From positions 1 to 6,249 of the forward strand of contig JANXQE010000368.1 of NCBI GenBank assembly GCA_025356925.1: a stretch of DNA of 6,249 nucleotides, in the 5' to 3' direction. Below, one piece after another: positions 1-5,538 of this stretch (positions within the stretch are counted from its first letter, which is position 1; the number at the start of each line of letters is the position of its first letter). The translations under genes and the position numbers were made by a program. The DNA comes from Limisphaerales bacterium. GTDB lineage: Bacteria > Verrucomicrobiota > Verrucomicrobiia > Limisphaerales > UBA8199. The notes beneath the pieces were generated by a model that was not told where the DNA came from, searched no databases, and saw only the letters and a program-made list of their open reading frames with translations.

Positions 1-78
1 CTGGTTGAACTGCTTCCAGCATTCGAGGTAGTTCTCCATCTGGGCAATCAATTGCTCGACTTTTTTGTTAGTGCTCAT
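1..78 (-). CDS. N-terminus of a helical hypothetical protein (runs off the left edge)
   Basis: Only the first 26 codons are visible, from an ATG at 78-76 on the minus strand. The peptide starts MSTNKKVEQLIAQMENYLE and is polar, with leucines and isoleucines spaced as in an amphipathic helix, so an N-terminal helical or coiled-coil segment is likely. I do not recognise the family. It begins 15 bases after the stop of the small roadblock-like gene and on the same strand, so it is probably the third gene of the response-regulator operon and may be a partner in the same GTPase-linked pathway (inference). No Shine-Dalgarno motif precedes the ATG. The open frame is uninterrupted to the window edge, and the tight spacing is the main support for it being real. 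Confidence 0.65.
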   Translation of the reverse strand, partial: MSTNKKVEQLIAQMENYLECWKQFNQ

Positions 79-93
79 AGGCTAAAATTCAGA

Positions 94-396
94 TCACGAG
101 AAGGCATTGAAGGAGTGTTTCGGGGCGAGGAAGATAATGGCGCCGCCCCGCAGTTCACGGGCGGTGATCTTTAAGCTGGAAAAATGGAGCGTGAGTTCCG
201 AAAGGGGTAACTGCGCGGTGCGAGCCTGGCGGAATAATCTCAGCACCTGGTCCCCGATTTCCTGGAGCACTTCCTGAGAGCAGGCCGAGGATATCGTCGT
301 GGCCAGGATCTGGTTGTTGCGATCCACCGTGAGAGTGCCCGAAGGCAGCACCTGAACGCCCGGGGCGGGTTTCGAGAATAAGTTCAGGAATCCCAT
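94..396 (-). CDS. Small roadblock/LC7-like protein
   Basis: A 100-residue protein. After a short N-terminal peptide (GFLNLFSKPAP), residues about 14-92 follow the roadblock/LC7 pattern: two beta strands (VQVLPSGTLTVDR, then QILATTI), a helix (about 40-60, EVLQEIGDQVLRLFRQA), and strands (LSELTLHF, LKITARELR, GAIIFLAP). The canonical leading helix is short or absent. Roadblock proteins usually dimerise and bind Ras-like GTPases, and an MglA and an MglB are encoded in the divergent operon, so this is probably an accessory MglA regulator (inference). Its ATG (396-394) lies inside the last codons of the response regulator gene (13-base overlap), which suggests translational coupling. There is no visible Shine-Dalgarno motif. 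The domain call rests on secondary-structure pattern rather than strong motifs, so it is moderately sure; the gene itself is more certain. Confidence 0.75.
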   Translation of the reverse strand: MGFLNLFSKPAPGVQVLPSGTLTVDRNNQILATTISSACSQEVLQEIGDQVLRLFRQARTAQLPLSELTLHFSSLKITARELRGGAIIFLAPKHSFNAFS

Positions 397-1460
397 GAGG
401 CGACCAATTGTTTGCTGGGTTCACTGAGTTGAGGTGCGCTGGCATCAGCCGGCCAGCCCACCAAATAAGTTCTCTCTTCCTGCGGCAACAGCACAATCCG
501 GTGATCCAGGCTGCGTCCCTCGAGATGGCCGATGGAACCAGCCTGGAGGTCGCGGGACAATTTTTGGGCGGATTCCAGCGCTTGCTGCATCCACAGCCCC
601 AGCTCCTGCGTGGCTTCCGTGCCCCAACCTTCAGGTTTGCTTTCCGGTCCGCCGGGTAGGGAGACTACGAAGCTTGCTCCGGCACGGGTCAACGACGCCA
701 GCCTCCAAACCGTTTTGCGGTGGTCCGCTTGTTCCACATCCTCGGGGTTCTGGCTCGCGGGAGCGGCGATCTCGTCCATCGCCTGCGCGGCCTCCAGCAG
801 GAGCGCGTTGGCCGGTTTGTTGATGGTGCGCTCACGCCCGGGTTCGGTCGGCAGGTTTTCGAACGTGCCTGATTTCCATTCCAGGATGCGGCGGAAGGCG
901 CTCTCCCCACAGGCGCCATCGGTTTCGGCGTCGATTAGTTCTCCCGATAAAATCCAGATCCGGCCGGTCAAAGCTCCGCGCGTGATCCGCAACACGGTCG
1001 AGCTCTGGGACAGACACTCCATTTGAATGAGGTCCATCAGGCTCTTGCTCTGGACGCCGCGGAAACCGCCTTCCTCATCGCGGCCGAGTAGCGATTCGAT
1101 GCATTGCAGGAACATTTCCATGTTCTGCTGGGTATCGGGCTTGAGCCAGAACAGATCAACTCCCAGAGCATAGGCTCGGGCGCGAAAGTCCTCACTGTGG
1201 ACCGCGGTCATGACCACCGTCCGCAGTTCGGGGAACTGGCGCCGCACAATCGACAGCACCTGCAGGCCGTCCATCTTGGGCATCTTCAGATCGCAGAGCA
1301 GCAGCCGGAACGGCTCGGACTTGAGCATGGACAACGCGCGAGCACCGGAGGTCGTGGTGAAGATCTCAGGATGGCTGGGCAATTGCGCCAGCAGCTCGCG
1401 ATACAACTCCAGCACAGCTGGGTCGTCATCCACGATGAGCACTTTGTGACGGCTTTCCAT
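384..1460 (-). CDS. Response regulator: receiver + PATAN (DUF4388) + roadblock-like domain
   Basis: A 358-residue protein from the ATG at 1460; an in-frame TTG at 1475 would add five residues and is less likely. Residues about 6-125 are a CheY-type receiver domain with all key residues: acidic DDD at 11-13, phospho-acceptor D57 (CDLKMPKMDG), T85 and K107 (LKPD). It should therefore be phosphorylated by a histidine kinase, none of which is encoded here. Residues about 132-204 match the PATAN/DUF4388 pattern (SLMDLIQMECLSQSSTVLRI, then GRIWILSGELIDAE, then GESAFRRILEWKSGTFE), a domain known from PatA-type regulators and often found near MglA-like GTPases. Residues about 250-338 look like a divergent roadblock fold (GASFVVSLP, a long helix around 285-306, RIVLLPQEERTYLVGW). 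There is no DNA-binding output domain, so the output is probably protein-protein. It is the first gene of the leftward cluster. Confidence 0.93.
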   Translation of the reverse strand: MESRHKVLIVDDDPAVLELYRELLAQLPSHPEIFTTTSGARALSMLKSEPFRLLLCDLKMPKMDGLQVLSIVRRQFPELRTVVMTAVHSEDFRARAYALGVDLFWLKPDTQQNMEMFLQCIESLLGRDEEGGFRGVQSKSLMDLIQMECLSQSSTVLRITRGALTGRIWILSGELIDAETDGACGESAFRRILEWKSGTFENLPTEPGRERTINKPANALLLEAAQAMDEIAAPASQNPEDVEQADHRKTVWRLASLTRAGASFVVSLPGGPESKPEGWGTEATQELGLWMQQALESAQKLSRDLQAGSIGHLEGRSLDHRIVLLPQEERTYLVGWPADASAPQLSEPSKQLVASWDS

Positions 1461-1568
1461 ATCGCTTCGTGTCAATTGCGATTGTGACTTTGATCTCTCA
1501 CGGTCTCAAACGAAATCGGCATCCAGGGCCCAGCAGCATGCCTTGTTCCGTTTTGCCGGGAATCTGCG

Positions 1569-1585
1569 AAATTGCCGGTCAATTT
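1569..1585. promoter_or_regulatory. Inverted repeat AAATTG-N5-CAATTT (possible operator)
   Basis: Perfect 6-base arms around a 5-base centre (CCGGT), about 108 bases upstream of the response regulator ATG. It is AT-rich in a GC-rich setting, as many operator half-sites are. No regulator is known to bind it, and a chance occurrence is plausible. Confidence 0.2.
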
Positions 1586-1768
1586 GAAAACCGACTCCCC
1601 GCGCGCAGTGCGGAAGTTGTTCGGGCCGCTCGGGTCAGCGGCCGCATGGGCTCTGCTCCAGCGGGAAAGAGTGTTCAAAAAGGCCGCCAACGACAGGACA
1701 GCTGAGTCCAGTCATGAGACAGCCCCCAAGGCCCCCACGAGGCCGCGGCGAGAAATTGTGGCCCGTGC

Positions 1769-1807
1769 GACCGAACGGGAGAGAGCGGTTTCTCCGCCGC
1801 TCCGGTC
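1769..1807. promoter_or_regulatory. Nested inverted repeats GACCG...GAGCGG...CCGCTC-CGGTC
   Basis: GAGCGG (1783-1788) pairs with CCGCTC (1797-1802) across an 8-base loop. Directly outside on the right, CGGTC (1803-1807) pairs with GACCG (1769-1773), leaving a 9-base bulge on the left side. An alternative pairing, GGAGA (1778-1782) with TCTCC (1791-1795), competes with it. There is no T-tract, so it is not a classic terminator. It may be a structured transcript or chance in GC-rich DNA. Confidence 0.2.
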
Positions 1808-1990
1808 GTGGCGCCGAGCCCAATAGGCGGAAGGATAAGCGGAGCAATGAACCCGCAATCGAGAGCTGCGGAACCGGCTTGAGGGCACAATCTTCTGCGC
1901 CGCAGGATGGCACAGTTCCTGCACAAAGTGCCAGCAGAAGCAGTTCAACCGATAAACAAACCGAATGAATCGTGCGCGGATAAGCAAGCA

Positions 1991-2034
1991 GGACGGCCTC
2001 TCGTCCCGGGTGTTCAACACCCTCGGCGGTCGCC
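1991..2034 (+). promoter_or_regulatory. Three consecutive hairpins, candidate structured leader or operator cluster
   Basis: Three inverted repeats lie almost end to end: GGACG (1991-1995) with CGTCC (2002-2006), loop 6; GGGTGT (2008-2013) with ACACCC (2017-2022), loop 3, readable as the 15-base palindrome GGGTGTTCAACACCC; and GGCG (2025-2028) with CGCC (2031-2034), centre GT. The cluster ends 93 bases before the ATG of the scaffold gene, so it could be a folded 5' leader of the MglA operon or a protein-binding palindrome near its promoter. Neither strand has a following T-run, which argues against an intrinsic terminator. The pairings are directly visible; the function is inference. Confidence 0.35.
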
Positions 2035-2127
2035 AAAAGCTCCCAGTCGGCGGCGTCCGTCAAACCTTGGGCGGTTCAAATCGGAATACGACACTTGAGT
2101 GCGCTGGCTCACTCCACGAAAGTTAAA

Positions 2128-3957
2128 ATGTTTGGCTTCCTAAAAAACCTGCTCCGCAAGGCGCCTGAGACATCGGCGGACAACTACGAATACGCCCCAC
2201 ACGCCGAGGCCTCGACCGCGGTGCAAACCGCGCCCAAGCCCCCGGTATTCAAGGCGCCGCCTTTGCGTAGAAATGGCATGCCCGTCAATGGGAATGGCAA
2301 AGGAATCGAGCTAAGTGTCCAGACCATCCTTCAAGGCCTGCCGCTGGAACTGCAGCCGCGGGTGCGCCGCGCCGATGTCGGAGATGCGACGATAACCGTG
2401 CCGCTTGAGAAGGTGCTCGCGCAATTGTCGCGTGGCGCTGTCAAAGTATCGTTCGGCGAGTTGCGCCAGGCTGCCCCGGATATCTTCACTGCACAGAATG
2501 ACCGCGACCGTGTCCTGGTTTCACTGCCGTTGGCCGACATCCTCAACAAGCTTAATCCCGCGCTGATCGCTCGTCGTCGCGTGCAGCGCCAGGTCCAAGT
2601 CCCGGCCGAGATTAGCAGTCCGTTTGATTCCAGTGGTCAAGGTTTGGCTTTTTCGATCGGCCCTGCCAGAAACGAGCCTGAACCCGCTCCGTTGCCACCG
2701 CCGCCACGCCATGCCAGCTCGACTCCTCCCCCTTTTGCGGCCCCGCCGCGAGCGTCCCTTTCGGCTATGGCGCCGCCGGCTTCGGTGGAGGCCGCTCCGG
2801 CTGGGCCGGCGCCCCGGTTTGCCTTGCCCACCACCTCCCTGCCGCGCTCGGCGGCTGTTCCAGCCAAAGCCAGCCCTGCTCCGCCGACGCCTCCCGTTGC
2901 TGCAGCTCGGCCGCCGCTTGCTTTCACCCCGAGGCCCATCCTGGCCAAACCTCTTTCTCCCATCGATCCCACACCGGCCTCGCCGAGCCCAGCTGCGGCG
3001 CCCTCTATAGCTCCACCAGCCCCGAAACTCAGCGTAACCCCGGTGCGCGAGAACGCCGCGGTCTCAGCTCCCACCCTGGCAGCTCCCCTTTCTCCCTCAG
3101 CCAAGTCCACGGCCACGGCCGAGCCGCTCGTGGTGGCGCTGGCCTCGCTCGCGGAAAGCTGGCCTGAGGAAGTGCGCAAAGAGATTATCAGCCTGGAGCT
3201 GGCTGAGGTCAAAGTCGGCCTGCCCGCGCAGGCGATCGAGCAGGCTCTCAAGCAAGGCCGAATTTGCTTCTCCTGGAAGACAATTCGTTCCTGGATCAAA
3301 CCGGCCATCCCCGCCGTGACCTCCGTTCACGACAGCGCGGTTGTGGACCTGCCCCTCAAGGTTGTGGCTCCGCTCTTTCTGGAGCGCCAGCGCGAAGCAG
3401 CCAAGTCCAAGCAAAAGGTCACCGTCGACGAAGAGATTCCCAATCTGTTTTTCGGTTTCCCGCAACCCGACGCGAGCGCAGCCGCTCCCGCGACCGCCCG
3501 CCCTTCCGATACCAATTACTATGTCTGGGACGATTCCCACGATACCGCTCGGGTTCAGGAATCCGAGGTCAAGCGCGGTCCAACGCCAGGCACCAAGTTT
3601 GTTGCCAAATATGCCACCCCCAACGAGGTGGTTTCCCGAGCCGCGGGGCTGGAAGGTGTGGCCGGCGCCCTAATCGCTTTGCCCGACGGTCTGATGGTGG
3701 CCAATCGGCTTCCTCCCGATTTGAACGCGGACACGCTCGCAGCGTTCTTGCCTCAAATCTTCGGCAAGGTCAGCCAGTGCACCAAAGAATTGCGCATGGG
3801 CGATCTTAACAATCTCAATTTCACAGTCGGCAACGTCCCCTGGAAGATTTTCCGGGTCCACGCGATCTTCTTTGCGGCTTTCGGCCAGGCAGGAGTGCCG
3901 TTGCCGACCGCCCAATTGGCTGCCTTGGCGGCTGAACTCGATCACAAACCAAAATAG
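2128..3957 (+). CDS. Scaffold-like protein: duplicated domain, Pro/Ala linker, C-terminal roadblock domain
   Basis: A 609-residue protein from the ATG at 2128; an in-frame TTG at 2095 would add 11 residues. I prefer the ATG because it yields MFGFLKNLLRKAP, resembling the start of the small roadblock-like protein in the divergent operon. Order: short amphipathic N-terminus; domain copy A (about 60-167); Pro/Ala-rich, probably disordered linker (about 180-332); domain copy B (about 333-445), alignable with copy A; a second short linker; and a roadblock/LC7 domain (about 495-605) with the typical pattern LEGVAGALIALPDGLMVANR. I know no name for the duplicated domain. The roadblock domain plus the 3-base gap to mglA suggest it binds or positions MglA; the long linker suits a tether or scaffold. 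There is no signal peptide or membrane span, so it is likely cytoplasmic. The architecture is directly visible; the scaffold role is inference. Confidence 0.9.
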   Translation: MFGFLKNLLRKAPETSADNYEYAPHAEASTAVQTAPKPPVFKAPPLRRNGMPVNGNGKGIELSVQTILQGLPLELQPRVRRADVGDATITVPLEKVLAQLSRGAVKVSFGELRQAAPDIFTAQNDRDRVLVSLPLADILNKLNPALIARRRVQRQVQVPAEISSPFDSSGQGLAFSIGPARNEPEPAPLPPPPRHASSTPPPFAAPPRASLSAMAPPASVEAAPAGPAPRFALPTTSLPRSAAVPAKASPAPPTPPVAAARPPLAFTPRPILAKPLSPIDPTPASPSPAAAPSIAPPAPKLSVTPVRENAAVSAPTLAAPLSPSAKSTATAEPLVVALASLAESWPEEVRKEIISLELAEVKVGLPAQAIEQALKQGRICFSWKTIRSWIKPAIPAVTSVHDSAVVDLPLKVVAPLFLERQREAAKSKQKVTVDEEIPNLFFGFPQPDASAAAPATARPSDTNYYVWDDSHDTARVQESEVKRGPTPGTKFVAKYATPNEVVSRAAGLEGVAGALIALPDGLMVANRLPPDLNADTLAAFLPQIFGKVSQCTKELRMGDLNNLNFTVGNVPWKIFRVHAIFFAAFGQAGVPLPTAQLAALAAELDHKPK

Positions 3958-3960
3958 TTT

Positions 3961-4575
3961 ATGGCTATCATTAATCAGGCAACCAAAGAGCTCCAGGTCA
4001 AGATCGTCTACTACGGTCCGGCCATGGGCGGCAAAACCACCAATCTGGTTCAGGTCCACGACCACGTGCAGACTGCCGCCGGCAACAAAGGCAAGCTGGT
4101 TTCGCTGGCGACCAGCTCTGACCGCACTTTGTTTTTCGATTTTCTGCCCATCGAAGCCATGTCGATCAAAGGCTTCAAAACCAAGTTCCAGCTCTACACG
4201 GTGCCCGGCCAGGTCATTTACAATACCACTCGCCAGCTCGTCCTTCGCGGCGTGGACGGCATTGTCTTCGTGGCCGATTCCCAATACGAAAAGATGCCGG
4301 AGAACGTCGAGAGCTTCACCAATCTGGACGAGAATCTGAAGTCTTTGAAACAGAATCTGAGCGATATTCCCTACGTGCTTCAGTATAACAAGCGCGATTT
4401 GCCGAATGTGGCGCCCGTGGAATACATGGAGTTCCTGCTGAATAATCGCGATGTGCAGGTGCCCTCTTTTCCTTCGGTGGCTCACAAATGCGAAGGAGTT
4501 TTTGAAACGCTCAACATGATTACGCGCATGTTGCTGCACAAGTTCGTCAGCCAAGCCGCTCCGCAGTACGCCTGA
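3961..4575 (+). CDS. mglA: MglA-family Ras-like GTPase
   Basis: A 204-residue small GTPase close in length and sequence to Myxococcus xanthus MglA (from memory). Visible motifs: P-loop G19-PAMGGKT-26, the segment SDRTLFFDFLP (54-63) with R55 equivalent to the catalytic Arg53 of MglA, the G3 motif TVPGQ (80-84) with Q84 equivalent to Gln82, G4 NKRD (143-146) and a likely G5 around SVA (172-174). MglA-GTP marks a cell pole or assembly site and recruits effectors for gliding and type IV pili in Myxococcus; the output here is unknown. Oddities: Ala21 replaces the Gly found at this spot in Myxococcus and Thermus MglA (Ras Gly12 equivalent), and there are two extra residues between the P-loop and R55. 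The gene follows the scaffold stop by 3 bases and precedes mglB by 1 base, so all three are likely co-translated. No Shine-Dalgarno motif is seen. Confidence 0.97.
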   Translation: MAIINQATKELQVKIVYYGPAMGGKTTNLVQVHDHVQTAAGNKGKLVSLATSSDRTLFFDFLPIEAMSIKGFKTKFQLYTVPGQVIYNTTRQLVLRGVDGIVFVADSQYEKMPENVESFTNLDENLKSLKQNLSDIPYVLQYNKRDLPNVAPVEYMEFLLNNRDVQVPSFPSVAHKCEGVFETLNMITRMLLHKFVSQAAPQYA

Positions 4576-4576
4576 C

Positions 4577-5056
4577 ATGGGCACACTCCCACAACTGATC
4601 GAGGAGGATATCCAATGCCTCGACGCGGCGCAGCGCGAGCTTTTGGAGAAGAGCGAAGCCACGACTGCGCTGGTGATCGATAAAGGAGGATTCCTGATCT
4701 CCAGTTACGGCGATGCGCGCCAGTTCGATTTAACCACCATCGCCGCGCTGGCTTCGGGTGCGTTCCTGGCCAACGAGACCATCGCGAACCTGGTGCACGA
4801 GACCAACTTTACCAGCGTCTATCAACAGGGCGAGCGCTTCAGCATGTTTGTTTTGTGCGTGGACGAGCATTGCCTGCTGGTGGTGATTTTCAAAGCCCAC
4901 GTGAGTGTCGGGGTCGTCAAATACTTCGCGCTCCCGGCCGGGGAAAAGATTGCTGAACAGATGCGCTCCGCCCAGGAGCGTGACCCCGGCACTGGCTTGG
5001 ATCTTTCCGTGCTCAACCTCGCGGACACCGCCGAGTTGTTCAAACGGAAGTCCTGA
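4577..5056 (+). CDS. mglB: MglB-like roadblock/LC7 protein, partner of MglA
   Basis: A 159-residue protein matching MglB over its full length. An N-terminal helix (about 5-27) is followed by strand ALVIDKGGFLISSYG (31-45), DLTTIAALASGAFLANETIANLV helix (51-73), the F-x-x-x-Y-QQG segment (78-85), strands SMFVLCVDE and CLLVVIF (89-105) and S-VGVVKYF (110-117). The C-terminal tail ends LADTAELFKRKS, comparable with the C-terminal helix of Myxococcus and Thermus MglB that has been implicated in nucleotide exchange. MglB homodimers act on MglA as GAP and, in some reports, as exchange factor. The ATG lies 1 base after the mglA stop, supporting a stoichiometric pair. It is the last gene of the operon: the next gene is convergent, starting 34 bases on. 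The family call is firm; the physiological process is not shown by the sequence. Confidence 0.95.
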   Translation: MGTLPQLIEEDIQCLDAAQRELLEKSEATTALVIDKGGFLISSYGDARQFDLTTIAALASGAFLANETIANLVHETNFTSVYQQGERFSMFVLCVDEHCLLVVIFKAHVSVGVVKYFALPAGEKIAEQMRSAQERDPGTGLDLSVLNLADTAELFKRKS

Positions 5057-5089
5057 GCAGCTCTTCGGCCCCACGCCCCCGGTCAGTCC

Positions 5090-5326
5090 TCAGAGGCCTG
5101 AATGGCTTCCGTCGCAGAATGGCATTGCTTTAGAGTGCTTGCACGCGCACCAGGCCACCGTTTTCGCTTCCGTGATTTCAACCTTTTTCGGGCCCAGATC
5201 TGTGCCCTTGTGCGAGCCGTCGCAAAAGGGTTGGCTTTTCGATCTCCCGCAGGCGCACCACCAGTACGTCCCCGGCTCAACTTTTTGCACCATGGGAGAT
5301 TTCTGAAAGATAATTGCTTCGCTCAT
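5090..5326 (-). CDS. Tandem CDGSH iron-sulfur domain protein
   Basis: A 78-residue protein with two complete CDGSH zinc-finger-like motifs: C24-A-C26...P33-F-C35-DGS-H39 and C60-A-C62...P69-F-C71-DGS-H75. Each has the three Cys and one His that hold a 2Fe-2S cluster in mitoNEET-type proteins. The tandem arrangement resembles the two-motif MiNT/CISD3 type, and the protein has no membrane anchor, so it is likely a soluble cytoplasmic electron- or cluster-transfer protein (inference; bacterial roles are poorly known). The ATG at 5326 gives the expected length. It is convergent with mglB across 33 bases, with no T-tailed hairpin between them, so a functional link to the GTPase operon is not suggested by the layout. 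Confidence 0.95.
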   Translation of the reverse strand: MSEAIIFQKSPMVQKVEPGTYWWCACGRSKSQPFCDGSHKGTDLGPKKVEITEAKTVAWCACKHSKAMPFCDGSHSGL

Positions 5327-5538
5327 AGTAAAGGCTCAGCCGTTTGAGGGATGGGTAAACCAAGCTGCGAAAGGACGCAACTGGAATCCGAAATGTCCGG
5401 TCAGCTTTTGCCATTAGTACGGATATCTTTGCGCCGGCCCAACGGCTACGTTCTTTCCACGAGCTGTCGCAGGTCCGTCGCGGGCGGTGTTGGATCGGCG
5501 GTTGCGACCCGGCTGCTCGGAAGCGGTTTAATGAGAAT
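5327..5538. other. Divergent gap, no feature seen
   Basis: These 212 bases lie between two divergently oriented genes and should carry both their promoters. I see no RNA gene, no strong hairpin and no clear -35/-10 pair. The overlapping open frames on both strands lack family features. Confidence 0.5.

Larger units (their letters stand above)
1461..2127. other. Divergent intergenic region with no convincing gene
   Basis: These 667 bases separate the two divergent operons and should hold both promoters. Short open frames exist on both strands (for example minus 2063-1635 and plus 1572-1826), but their translations are rich in Arg, Pro, Ser and Cys, have no recognisable domain, and overlap one another in several frames, which is typical of GC-rich non-coding DNA. 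I see no clear -35/-10 pair. Visible structure: inverted repeats at 1569-1585 and 1769-1807 and a run of three hairpins at 1991-2034. A decayed gene cannot be excluded, since the minus strand stays open over 1635-2063. Confidence 0.6.

Noticed and set aside
1470..1475. TTGACA on the minus strand, resembling a sigma-70 -35 box
   Set aside because: It lies only 10 bases upstream of the response regulator ATG, so any -10 element would fall inside the coding sequence; it cannot be the promoter of that gene.
2637..3308. 223-codon open frame on the minus strand, rich in Gly and Ala
   Set aside because: It lies antisense to the Pro/Ala-rich linker of the scaffold gene; Gly/Ala runs are the expected antisense reading of Pro/Ala codons, and no domain is visible.
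3670..4662. 330-codon open frame on the minus strand opposite mglA
   Set aside because: It overlaps the unmistakable MglA gene on the other strand and has no recognisable domain, so it is an antisense shadow.
5057..5089. Possible terminator between the convergent mglB and CDGSH genes
   Set aside because: Only very short inverted repeats (such as GAG-CAG-CTC) occur and no T-tract follows on either strand.
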